From Wolfiporia cocos (Eukaryota > Basidiomycota > Agaricomycetes > Polyporales > Phaeolaceae): DNA of 64,000 nt. The position numbers and the translations under genes are program-made. Positions 22,966 to 34,289 of this stretch are shown here, piece after piece. The notes under the pieces are model-generated. The model was not told the origin of the DNA. It saw only the letters and a list, made by a program, of their open reading frames with translations, and made no database searches. The DNA lies in contig JACCLO010000001.1 of the NCBI GenBank assembly GCA_029448655.1, positions 5,225,745-5,289,744 on the forward strand, given 5' to 3'. Numbering within the stretch: the stretch's first letter is position 1; each line of letters opens with the position of its first letter.

Positions 22966-25900
22966 TTATCGTCCTGTCGATCCAAAACCTTGTGTACCGC
23001 GCTTGGTTGGCTTGTTGAACTGCTCGTTGTAGGGCCCACTTCCATGTAGGTGAGGTCGAATTTCTTTTTCGAACTTCTCCTTGGTCATGGATTCCTGTAT
23101 TTCGGGCGTGATTGCTACTTCGCAGATTAGCTGAGCAATTCTGTCGCCTTTCTTTACTTGGTACGGGTCTCCAGTGAGGTTCATCAACATGACAAAGACT
23201 TCTCCGCGGTAGTCATGGTCTATTACACCTGCAAGGACGTCGATGCCCTTTTTCGCAAGTCCAGACCTTGGCGCTATCCGACCGTATGTCCCATAAGGAA
23301 CTTTGATACGAATATCTGTGGGGACCGAGGCGGACTTCCATGAATTAATTAGGATATCCTGCGCGGTGTATAGATCGTAGCCGATCGCATCGGTTGTTCC
23401 CCTGGTCGGTAGTTTGCCATTGACTCCTACTTCGATTTCCATGTCTTCGTTGAACTCAACATCGGAATGTACCCATTGCCCTGTAAAGGGGTCGCGCTTG
23501 TAGTACACTTTCGGTTGTGTAGGATCAACATCGTCTCGATATTGGGGCCAATCATCGGGCCAGACACACGTGTCTGAGTCCCAATCTGGCGAGTCAGGGT
23601 CGAAGACAGCTACAGTCTGCCGTGTTCCGCCGAGTCTAGTTGATCGGCGAAGGGGTTGATTTGGGTCGGTACTAAGGGCTGAATATTTTGCCTTGTACTC
23701 GTCCAGTATCTCCTTAGCGTTAGCCAGGTGTTCCTCGATTTCCCACGTATCCTCCGCAGGTCCGGTGCCTTTCCAATGGATAAGGTATTCCCACCGGCCG
23801 CGTCGGTTACGATGGTCGAGAATGGCTTCCACTTCCCATTCTTCCGGGTCTTCCATTTCCATTGGCCTGTCGGCCGCTGGAGGATGACTTTTCTGACCTT
23901 CGATGGTTAATTCCTTGTACATAACTAGTTTTGAAGCATGGAACACAGGGTGATAGGCCCTGTATTGTGCGTCCATGTACACCTTGAACGTTACCGGTCC
24001 CAATTTCTCCGTAATTCGGAATGGGCCGATGTAGCGAGGGGCTAGACTTCTTTCGGTGTCTTGCCAACTTCGCACGTCCACAAGTACTTTGTCGCCCACT
24101 TTGAAGGGGACAACTTGCTTCTTTTGGTCATAGTACCAGGACCATCTTTCGGCTGCAATTTTCATTGCCGCCTTAGCTTTCTCTTGTGCAGAGAACCGTG
24201 TGTTCGCAATTTCTACTAAGTCTTTGTTTCGACTTGGTTCGAAACTGCTTGGTCCTGCAATAGGATGACGACCTAATTCCACCAGGAATGGGGATTCCTT
24301 GGTAGTTTCGCTAGCTGCATTATTGTACGCAAATTCCGCTGTTGGCAGGAACTCCGACCAGTTATCTTTTTGGTACGTGTTTATGTAGCACCGTAGATAC
24401 TGTTCGAGTATTTGATTCACTCGTTCGGTTTGTCCATCTGCCTGTGGATGGTACGCAGTAGTCATCGACCTTTGAATCCCTAGCAGGGTGCACCATTCAC
24501 CAAATAGTTTTGAGGCGAATTGTGTCCCTCTGTCCGATACTATCTGTTTCGGCAACCCATGTAAGGGGTATACCTTTTGATAGAGTATCGTAGCTAGGTC
24601 TTTCGTTGAGAAGGTGTTTTCGATTGGGAAAAACCTTGCTCTTTTGGTCAACCGATCCACCACGACCATGATCGCGTCATGCATTCCCGATGGGGGTAGC
24701 TGAGTAATCAGGTCTATTGTCACCACTTCCCACGGGCCTGACGGCACCGGTAAGGGTTGCAGGGGGTTGTACGGCTTCTGCGGGTGGTTCTTCATACGTT
24801 GGCATGTGTCACATCTGTCTACGTATATTTTGACGTAAACGAACATTCCGGGCCACCAATAGTTGCGGCTTAGCAATTCGTACGTTTTATAGCGTCCGAA
24901 ATGCCCAGCTGACTTGTGATCGTGATGATACTCGACCACTTGCCGTCTGATATCCGCTGGTGTAGCTGGAACGTAGACTTTGCCTCTTCGGAGGAGTAAC
25001 CCTCCTTCGTAGTTCCATTCTGATAGGTCTTTTTTGAATTCACGAGGGCCGGATGAGAGCAGCTCCTTGTAGTCTTTTGTGACCTTGTCGTCTAGCAACG
25101 CTTTGCGAATCTCTCGGAGTATCGATTCATCTTTCGATTGTGGGGCAGCATGGGAGGTATCAAGAGCCATTGCCATGTACTCTTGCTCGAACCACTCAGG
25201 TTTCAGAAGAACCTGGTCGCGATTATCGAGATCCACCCCCTCCTCATGGTCTGGCCGCCTGGACAGAGGATCCGCGGTTAGCATTGTTTTGCCAGGTTTG
25301 TGCTTCATTTGGAAGTTGAAGCGTGAGAGGTACAGTGCCCAACGGGCTTGTCGTCTTGTCAGTTTTTGCGCCGTTTTGAAATAGGTCAGGTTGAGATGAT
25401 CTGACCATATCTCGAATTTTTCAGGGTGTCCCTCTAGGTAGTGTCTCCACTCCTCTAGAGCCCTGATGACAGCCAACATTTCCTTGTCGTAGATCTCGTA
25501 GTTCCTTTCCGGGGCACTTAGCGACTTGCTATAGTACGCCACGGGGTGGAATTTTTTATCCGTAGGATCTAACTGAGATAGTACTGCTCCGGTAGCGAAG
25601 TCTGATGCATCTGTTTCTACGCGGAAAGGCTGATCGTGCGACGGAATTCGAAGCACGGGCGCTTTGGTAAATGCTTCCTTTAGGGTTTGGAAAGCATTTT
25701 CCTGCTCGGCGTCCCAATGCCAAGCTTCTGACTTTTTGGTCAGCATGGTGAGTGGTTTGGCTATTTTTGAGAAGCCTTCTATGAATCGCCTGTAGAAGTT
25801 GGCGAATCCAAGGAAAGCTTGAACCCCTTTGACCTTAGTAGGTCTGGGCCAGTCCTGAACTCCGGCGTACTTCTTCGGATCCATCATGATGTTACCGTCG

Positions 25901-28070
25901 GAAATGATCATTGTCACGGATGTGCCCAGGGGGCCACTGTACTTCCCTCGCTATAGGTTCCACATGCGGCGCTAGGCGTACGCCGCGTCTCTGGTCCTCA
26001 GCCACCTCCTGTGCGTCTCTTTAGTTTGTTGGTCACCTGACTGTTAGGTTAGCGCTGTAGGGTAGCGCGCGCCTCAGGTACTTCACGTTACGGTCACACA
26101 GTTACATGCGTCACTGTAGTTACATATATCATGTGCTCTCTTAGTTACGGCGCACAGGCCATCACTTTAGGGCGGCCATTACTGGCCAACTCTCCATGTA
26201 TAAGTACGACGGATGAGGACTTACATCCTCATCCTTGAGATTCTCGTCAATGCACTATTGTGCCTCTCTTACTACTTCCCTGCGCGTGCTCTGGCCCGAG
26301 GGCCCCTCTTGTCTTGCTCGACTGTGTGGTGCCTCACTACGTCGCCTCTAGGAGTCCTTAGGTGGGGCTCGCCTTTGGTACAGCCGACAAGGTCACCGCT
26401 GGCGCGGCGTCGCACACGTCTTGTAGGGCGTTAGGGATTCCCCCTGATGCCAGGGTCGCACAGACGAGTAAGTCTGTGACAATCATTCCTAGGTATTCGA
26501 TGGAAGATTGTTCGAAAAAGCACTTTTCGGGCTTCGCATACAAGTCCGAGTCCTTCAGGGTTTGGAGTACCCCTTTGGTAAGTCGCCGATGTTCCTCCAT
26601 ATCATTCCCGAAAATCAAGATGTCGTCTAGGTAGACAACCACCTTGCCGGTCCGAATGAACGGTGCGAGGATAGAGTTCATCATCGCTTGGAACGTTGCG
26701 GGGGCATTGCAGAAACCGAAATACATTACCGTTGCCTCGTATAGTCCACGGTGTGTAATAAACGCCGTCTTCCATTCATCACCTTCCTTGATGCAGACAT
26801 TATTATATCCCCATCTAAGGTCAATTTTGGTGAAGATGGTTGCATGGGACAATTGATCGATTAGGTCATCGATCCGAGGTATCGGATAACGATTTTTTAC
26901 GGTTATTTCGTTTAGCCTCCTGTAATCGACAACCATCCGCAGTCCTCCATCCTTTTTATGGACGAAGAAGACCGGGGATGCCATCGGACTTTCGGATGGT
27001 CGAATGTAACCCTTCCGTAGTTCGGTGTCTATCCACTCATCCAAGCTGTTACGCTCTTGGGGAGACATTTTGTATGGTTTTACCGGGGGAGGAAGCTGCG
27101 CATCTGGTTCAAGCACTATGGCGTGATCCCAGGGCTTCCGTTCCGGCATCCTCTCTGACGCCTTTTGTGAGAACACCGTTGGCCCATACTCTTGGTATTG
27201 TTCGGGCACTAACGATTTCCATTTTTCAATGTCAATCGATGGTGTGTTTTCCTCACGGTCGTCTGCTTCGTCGAGGTCTTTGTCAAGTACCTCGGCTACC
27301 AACTGTGTCAGCAGGTTCATTTCCTCGTCGTCAAGGGTTGACACCCAAGCGATCAAAGGGTTTTCGGGGTCCTCCTCTCCTAGTATGTCCACGGGAGTGT
27401 CCCAAATCGAATTTACTTCGATGATTTCCTTTTCTGGGAGTTCAACTGCTTCCTCCTCAGAAGGGCGGTTACCCTTTTTTCTGGCGTAAGGTTGGTCATG
27501 TGTACAGCGTGCATATTCCATTTCTCCTTTCCTCCAATCAAAGGTAGGATTGTGGAGACGCAACCAGTCATAGCCAAGGATTAGGTCTGGTTCTAGGTGC
27601 ATGACCGTCAGACCTATTTTTTCCTTGTGTGTGCCATGTTGCATAAATGCTTTTACTGATTGCGTTAAGCGGCCGGCGACGTTTTCTGTTCCGTCTGCGT
27701 TTGTAACCGTAATGGGAAACGCTAGTTTGTCGGTGACCAGCTTATGTTTATCGACCAATCGTTGTGATATGACCGATATGGTTGCACCGCTGTCGATTAA
27801 AGCCAGAGCCTGCACTTTTTGCCCATATACCCAGAGTGTTACTTCGACACGGAAAGATCGAGCGAAGTCGCGCGCATCGTTGCCAAAAATGTGATACATT
27901 GACTCGAATACACTCTTTACAGCGGGTACAGGACTAAAATTACATGGGAGCACAAGTGGGCAAGTCATCACATGTGCTCGGTGGGAAAACCCGAGGCAGA
28001 GCTTCCATAGATGCCCAGGGTGTTCGCGGAGTCGGCTATCCGCTTGCGAAGCCAGGGCAGATGTGTCCTG
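22966..28070 (-). pseudogene. pol: Gypsy pol: protease-RT-RNase H-integrase-chromodomain-dUTPase
   Basis: Read on the minus strand with solo LTR B2 (25912-26481) interrupting it. Order: aspartic protease with [13 protein letters not shown]; reverse transcriptase with [10 protein letters not shown]; RNase H with VETDASDFATGAVL and YEIYDKEMLAVI; integrase zinc-binding HHCC (HHDHKSAGHFG to CDTCQRM) and DDE core (VTIDLITQLPP, SDRGTQFAS, QADGQTERVNQ); GPY-like RYIGPFRI; chromodomain (EVEAILDHRNRRG, YLIHWKG, DTWEIEEHL); then a full C-terminal dUTPase. All five dUTPase motifs are visible: GYDLYTA, PRSGLA, GVIDHDYRGEV, GDRIAQLI and RGTQGFGSTG. The solo LTR lies just after the RT domain, near ..EYLGMIV. 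Apart from that insertion the frame has no stop. Pol is in the -1 frame relative to gag. Confidence 0.95.
25912..26481 (+). mobile_element. Solo LTR, family B, inside gypsy pol
   Basis: 570 bp, starting TGTCACGGATGTGCCC like element B, with target duplication 'atcat' (25907-25911, 26482-26486). It is antisense to pol and younger than the gypsy insertion. Confidence 0.94.
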
Positions 28071-31000
28071 ATGGTGACACAGTAAGCCTGTGGGACTCAC
28101 CAAGTGCCTATATACTTGAGATAAGGCGACTTAGAGAGGTAGACTATACCAGCGCAGCAGGATGTGAGAGGTTATTCTACGGCGCAAGCCGAGAGAATAA
28201 TAGAACTAAAGTTATAGGGCGTCAAGCCCCTAGTTATATACATGTTTAAGGGAAGGTCACGTGCTACTAGCTAGTCGTTACCTTTCCGGGTTATGTGGCT
28301 TTGCCAAGTGGCGAAGCTTATCTTATCTACTGTTTATGGACTCTTCATAGAATGGCCGTGGCAAGGCCCTAATGGCCGAACCAATCGTATGAGAGGGATT
28401 TGTGTGTATTATCATATGAATGCGGGCACAGCCCGGGTATATGGGAAGCCGGTTGCCGGATACCGTGAGGTATAATGGCGATTGGCCGTGCTTCGTTGGA
28501 TGACCAAGGCGAGGCGCCGAGGTCGTTATGCCATTGGACGGGAAGTACCGTGGCATGTGTTACAGCCCGGTCCGGATAGTTACCGGGGCATGTATTGGAC
28601 TTAGCCGTGAGGCGAGGTCCGGTGTTTGGGCGACGCCGTGATGGCAGAAGCCCGGGACTTGGAGAACACCGAGTCCGTGGGAGGCCGAGGAGGCCGTAAC
28701 CTATAGCGATATTGCCTTGATGCTAATATAGTGCTATTTGGCCGTGTTGCCATTATTATGCGAAGGCGTGGCGCGCCTGAGATGCCATTGTGATCAAGGA
28801 TCTTATGGCGATGAGAAGCCGGGAAGGCCGACCCAATAGTACAAGGCCGCGAGGCACTGTTTGTACATGTGGACATTATTATGCGAGCGTGCCGCGCTCG
28901 GCCTATCATTATGATCTACGATCTATGACGTGGCTGGTCTTGCTCTGACGGGCGAGACCTGTATGACGTATGCTGTGGTGTTGCTATTGGACCGGAAGGT
29001 GCCGTAGCGTTACGTAAGCTGGTCATGTGGTTGATAAGCCCAGTTAAGAGCTTGTCGTGGTGGCAATGGGAGTTAACCCGTAGATAACGTGTAGTTAGAC
29101 GTATAAATCCCGGATAAATTGCTATAATCATAGGGAAAAATGCTGTAAGCCCCAGATAAATCTGTGACAATGGAGTCGCCCGACGGTGTAGGCGCAGTCG
29201 AAGTCGAGCCAGTCGACTGGGTCTGGACGGGGCTGGTGCTTTCTGCCGATCGCACTGGGCTCCCGCTTTTCTTCTCATCGCTGATGCGCGTAGTGGGGGC
29301 CAGAGGAACCACCTCTGGTTGTTTCGAAACGTTGGTCCGGATAGTCCCTACGGTGGCTTGGGGGGACTCGTCTTCGTCGTCAGTCACCAGTTCCTGGGTG
29401 CTGACAATTTGGACCTTGTATTTCTTTTTCGGGTCCAATTTCTTCTGGCCCGACTGTTGTGTTCCGCTCGACGAGCCTGTCGGCTTCGTCGTTCCGCTTC
29501 CACTACTGGCCGGCTTGGCTTCCTTCGGCTTGTTCTTAGGGTTCTCAGGACAGTCGCCCCATTTGTGTTGTCCGGGGTGCTTGCGACAGTCCTTCCCGTA
29601 AGAGCCGGTTTCCTTTGCCTTGCCTTTGCCTTTGTCATCAGCCTTGGCAGGCTTTGACGTAGCCTTGTCGGCGGTCTTGCCAGACCCCGACGACTCCTTC
29701 CTTTTTTCTTCCTCAAAGATCTTGCCTTTGAGCTTATCCGGGTATTGCCTCTTATAGAGGTCGATGGCCATATCGAGGTATACCTCCCAGTCGGTCGGCA
29801 TTGTAAAGCCGGGGACCGATTCTAAAGTAGCGAGGGTTTCTCGCACCTTTTCCGGGAGTATCCGTTTGATGTGGCTGAACAACGTCTTGTTGTCAGTCTC
29901 GGCCAGGCGAGCCAGGGTCCTGAGCTTCTGTGCCCAAGAGAAGAAGTCCGATTGGAGCTTCTTTTTCCCTTCGTCTCCGAAGTACCCTTCAATCTCCTTT
30001 TTGGCAATCTCTTTGTCCGTCTTCTTGCCGTACACCTTCTCGATTGTTTCCGCAAACGTTTTCCAGGTGTGCCCCGAGGTTTGTCCGGCGGCGATTTTAT
30101 CAACTACCGGTGACATGTACTGGTAGGCCTCGCCCGTGAGTCGTAGCAGGGCTTGGCGAACCTTGTCTTCCTCGAGGGTTACCTTGGCGTCTGCGAAATA
30201 CATGCCCATTTTTTGGATCCACTCTTTCGACGAGATGGAGTCCTTGGGGCCCGAGAATTTGGGCGGCTGAGTCGGTTTGGTCTGTTGGAAGTTGACCGTT
30301 GTGGCGGCTGCTGTTGCGGCTGCCGGTGCGTTTTTTAGAGCGGTTAACTCCGCTTCGAGTTGGTCGATTCTATTAATTAGTGCCGTGACCTGGGCACCGC
30401 TGGGTCCCGCGGTTGGGACTGCCGGACGCTTTTGCAGTACTGCGATATCTTTTTCTATGCGGACGAACCGATTTTCGGAAAGGGTATCCAATTCTTGCCG
30501 CAAACTCTCCGCTTCCTCTAGTGCTTCTATTCTATTTTGAAGCACCTGGTTGTGACTCCGAATCTGGTTGGTCTTGTTCCAGACTGTCTCCATACTCGTG
30601 TCTACCCGGCTTTTGTATGCCGCGAGGTTGCTGTAAAGGTGGTTCTTGGCTTGGTACAGCGCCTCCCTGTAAGCTTCTTTTCCCACCTGCAGAACTTCGT
30701 CTGAGGCGGCTACTTCCAGAGTGCGCTGCAACCTTCCCATCAATTCGTTTTCGCTTCTTTCCGGCTGCGCGACTATTTCCAGGGTTCCCCTTTCATAGGA
30801 GGGGAGGAGATCGGGGAGCGATCCAAACAGGGGCTCCGTTTCGACTGGTTCCTCCGGCCGTGGAGTCTCGCTGCCTTCGGGGGTGATGACTGCTCGGCGT
30901 GCGGGTGTTTCCGGGTTGAAGAGCCTGGCGGCTCTCGTGCGTGGCGACGCTTCTTCCTGGGAGTACCAGTGGACGTCACCGTAGTAGACTATGAGGTCCG

Positions 31001-31358
31001 CTAGGGAGATGGCGGTACAGTAGTTGTCCCACCTCCACCACGAAATGTGGTTTCTAGTCGAATCTTCCCCATAGTACTTGATGTACGCCGTATGGTTTAC
31101 GTTCAGAGAAGGGCGCACATGCGCCGGAATTGAGTTGAAGGAGGTGACACTCCCCCTAACTCTGATGCCGAATACGACTCGCAGGTAGTCCATCAAGCAG
31201 GTTTGCTCTCCGGGCCATGCGTGCTTGCCGACGGCGGGGCGGTAGGCCGTAGTCACCTTGTGGGTGTTGTACAAAGCGCCTTTGACGATTGTGTAAGACA
31301 CCATTGCTGGACAGTATTCGTCAGCTTGAGTTATTTTCTTCCTTAAACGATAATTCAA
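27968..31358 (-). pseudogene. gag: Gypsy gag, interrupted by solo LTR D
   Basis: The frame opens at 31358 on the minus strand and runs about 728 codons before solo LTR D at 28075-29169. When the LTR and 4-bp repeat are ignored it continues about 34 codons to a TGA at 27968-27970. N-terminal portion of about 200 residues is unfamiliar; then a coiled coil, a retrotransposon capsid-like region (SSKEWIQKMGMYFADAKVT...), a lysine-rich stretch, and a single atypical zinc knuckle CRKHPGQHKWGDC. This has His where the second Cys of a CCHC knuckle is usual. The tail is Ser/Thr/Pro rich. It overlaps pol, which lies in the -1 frame. Confidence 0.88.
28075..29169 (-). mobile_element. Solo LTR, family D, inside gypsy gag/pol overlap
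   Basis: 1095 bp, same length as other family D LTRs. The flanks share only 'atgg' (28071-28074, 29170-29173), so the target duplication is 4 bp or has lost a base. Inserted near the end of gag. Confidence 0.9.
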
Positions 31359-31365
31359 GAAAAAG

Positions 31366-31448
31366 ATGCCTTTTCAGGACTTAAATGCCTTTTCAGGACT
31401 TTTCGCAATCAATGCCATGCACCAAAAAAAATGCCTTTTCAGGACTTT
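31366..31448. repeat. Three direct repeats before gypsy gag
   Basis: Copies of 'atgccttttcaggactt' at 31366, 31385 and 31431 in the spacer between the 5' accessory frame and gag. They could have arisen by template slippage. Confidence 0.85.
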
Positions 31449-31455
31449 CTATCTA

Positions 31456-32271
31456 CTACAACTGGGGTTTGCCGAGGTCGAAGTTGAGACCGCTATGTAC
31501 TAGATGGGTTTTTAAGTACGTAACGTGCTGTTTCACGTCTAGGTCTCCAAAAACGTGCTCCACCCTCCTGAGATATTTTTCGAGGCGGCGGAGATCTTCG
31601 TTCTTCATGGAGTCCTGACGGACCCTTTGCTCCAGGTGTGTGGAGAGATCGTCGAAATTGGTGATGAGCGTGGTGAATTTTGCTATGATGGGGGCCGTGG
31701 TGGTTGCGTCGGGGACTTTCCATAGCCGGAAAAGGTTCTTGTGGGCGGCGTTCATCTGTTTGTCGACGTCTAAGAACCAGTCCCACTTTTTCTCCGTGCA
31801 GTGGACGTCCCTGGGGTTCGCAAGACCCCGTTTTTTGACCCACTCGGCCGGCATCCTAAGCTCCTCCACTCTCTCCAATAGCGACTTCTTTGGGGGCTCG
31901 ATTCACTCCCGAAGACTCCTCACCATTCTCTCTTCCTCAACCCTCTTCCTGGCTGCCTCGGCGATTAGCTGATCCAGGGATTGTTTCTGGATCCGAGCCT
32001 CGAGCTTCTCCTTCTGTCGGAGAAGCTTGTTGAGCTTCTTCCGCCTGATGTCGTCGAGGGCGGCCTCGTGGTTGACCCTTCGGATCTCCTCCGGGTCGGG
32101 GTTCGGCTTCTTGTAGAAGACGTCTTTGCCCTTTCGGGACTTTCCTCGCTTTGGGGCTGTGACCGCGGAAATGCGGTCTTCGAGCGATTTAGAGGCGGCA
32201 ATGTGCCATTCCTCGCGCTCCCCCGTAGCGGCGTTTCTCGGAGTAACCGTGAAACGTGGTGCTTTCGGCAT
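31456..32271 (-). CDS. Gypsy 5' accessory ORF, split by one in-frame stop
   Basis: Two open frames in the same phase, 32271-31903 (122 aa) and 31878-31456 (140 aa), with a single TGA between them at 31903-31905 and no other break. The first half is basic with a long charged helix (NKLLRQKEKLEARIQKQ). The second half is also helix-rich (HLEQRVRQDSMKNEDLRRLE). Read as one frame it spans about 271 codons. I do not recognise it as a standard retrotransposon protein. It could be a gag N-terminal extension, a separate product, or an element where the stop is suppressed or is a mutation. Confidence 0.55.
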
Positions 32272-32973
32272 GACTACGTAAAAAGAAGTCTAGGTAAGCT
32301 ATTCTAGTGGAAATCACGCGGTCTTCTGTCGGGGCTTATCGTCGCTTCTTGATGTGTCGTGCGCTTATCCTCCGGCGTCAATGGGCGCTCCGCCCTCGAC
32401 CGGAGTTAGTGTCGGCGACTGGATGGCGTCTCTCTCACGCTACCAGGTGGGGGATACAGCAGGTCGTCTTCCCTTGACGCCTGGGAATGCAGGATTTGGG
32501 GTATTACACCCCGCATGTGCCCACGCCTCACTCCAGTTAGGTGGCTGCCAGTGTTTAAACCAAACCCATGCCCTGAGGGACTTAGAGGGCGCCAAGGCCA
32601 GAACTCTATCGTTCTGAAGCCGTATCGGCAGCGGTTCTAGGCAGGGCAACTCGTGCCCACCATCCCAACTCTAAATAGAGTGGCCCCTGTACGCCTGGGG
32701 ATAGGCGAGAAGGTCGTCTCCGGCCCGGTCAAGACGTTACACCGTTGCCATCGATTCCCAACATATGGGGAAAGGCTTGACAGCCAGTCCCCGGTTCCAC
32801 TTAAGCCTACGGTCCGGCTGTTTGCCCGAAGGCGGTGATCCCCCAGAGCCCACTAAGGATACCCCGCTGCCTGGCGGCGAGCGGGGGTGCGCAGACGGCG
32901 ACGAAAAAACCCCTAAGAAGAAAAAATCCCAGACCCTCAAAGAGGGCAGGGGCGAAAGCGAGTTCTATTCATA
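32272..32973 (-). other. Gypsy 5' leader
   Basis: About 700 bp between the 5' LTR and the first frame, with no coding. Directly after the LTR on the minus strand comes 'tatgaatagaactcgc', the expected primer-binding position. Element D has a similar 'taagaatagaactacc' there, suggesting a shared priming system. Confidence 0.6.
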
Positions 32974-33593
32974 TAACACAAGATAACACTTACTTGATAT
33001 GTTCTTGGTATTTGCTGGTTAGGCAAGGGATAAGCAGGTGTTAAGCAGGATACGTTGAGTGGTTAACTCGTAGTATGAATGCAATGAATAGAACTGAGGC
33101 AATAGCGCTCAGCAAGTCCAGTATATATACATGATAAATAAGACCCCTAACAGTCTAATTAGATAATACTAGTGTCCGTATTCGTATGTACAAGTCCCCA
33201 GATACCTAAGTACTTAGTAATATACGATAAATACATATACCGATCAAAACCGGGATATAGGAAGGCGGCGTAGGCCGCACGAATGGCGTTTTGCGCTCTT
33301 TGTCATTACAAAGACGGGGCGTGACCAAAGCCGGGTCCGCTGACGTTTATACGCTGACTGCTTCCGGACAGAATGTCCGATTGGCTAGAACTAGACATGT
33401 GACTGATGGTAACTACTAGTGATAAGATAAGACCGTCGTTACGGGAGATAACGCGGCCATCATTCGGCACGTATGTAACCGTTAACTTATGAACCAGATA
33501 AGCTAGTTATTGGTCTAGAAAGTCGTAGATAATTCGTATAATTGCCGGAAAAATAGTAAGAAATATAGGGAAACTAGGAGAATTCTTGTGACA
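32974..33593 (-). repeat. 5' LTR of the gypsy element
   Basis: 620 bp, reading identical to the 3' LTR at 22256-22875, followed by target duplication 'gtttg'. Confidence 0.93.
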
Positions 33594-34289
33594 GTTTGGA
33601 CCATGGGTCCATGTTGTGGAAGTGGCGTTGCTACGTTAGTAAGCCATGCACATGATAACTATATACCGGTATCGGGATATGAGTAATACTAAGGGCATTG
33701 GCATGTGATAACGAGCGGGCCGCTTATCCAATTGTACTGACATAGCCCGGTATCGGGATATGAGTAAGGCGCGTGACACCGGAGGTTAGTCCGCTGAGTC
33801 ATTGACGCGTACAATCGTGTTATGTACGTGTTGTTATGACAAGTGGACGTATACCACGTTGTGTACGTGTTGTTTGGTTGCGTGTACGTGTAGACGGGCG
33901 CTTAGCAGCATAAATGTCTACAAGGTCGTAGAAATACCAGATAAATAGGTAAAAATACGGGAAAAATAGTGGCATGTCCCAAATCTGTGACACCCATCAT
34001 CCCCAGTTACACTATCCTCGTCGTCGATGTTAACATTCTTCTGTCGTCTCCCTCTAATCCGTTCAACCAATTATTGCTTGGCTACTTTAGCTAGTTTGAA
34101 GCCACAAGTCCACTCCATGCTAATTGACACGGAAACCATCCGTGCCACCCGTCCTAACGGGGAACCCCCATATCCGCCCTATCCTATCTCCAATAGCCCC
34201 CCACCCTCCATAGGCGGAGAACAAGAGGGCACCTCTATTGAGAGGTCCTGCCGTATTGCCTGAGGTACCGACCCATGAGTGTACCGGTA

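Larger units (their letters stand above)
22251..33598 (-). mobile_element. Ty3/gypsy chromovirus-type retrotransposon with dUTPase
   Basis: Complete element on the minus strand: target duplication 'gtttg' (22251-22255, 33594-33598), 620-bp LTRs at 32974-33593 (5') and 22256-22875 (3') that read as identical, a long leader, a 5' accessory frame, gag, pol with chromodomain and dUTPase, and a polypurine tract next to the 3' LTR. Identical LTRs indicate a recent insertion. Yet two other solo LTRs (28075-29169 and 25912-26481) have landed in it since, so it is inactive as it stands. Confidence 0.96.
21953..33992 (-). mobile_element. Solo LTR, family C, interrupted by the gypsy element
   Basis: LTR halves 21953-22250 (plus one target copy) and 33599-33992 form a roughly 697-bp LTR with outer target duplication 'cccat' (21948-21952, 33993-33997). 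On the minus strand it begins TGTCACAGATTTGGGAC and ends TGTGTCA. The gypsy element inserted at 'gtttg' within it. Confidence 0.9.
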
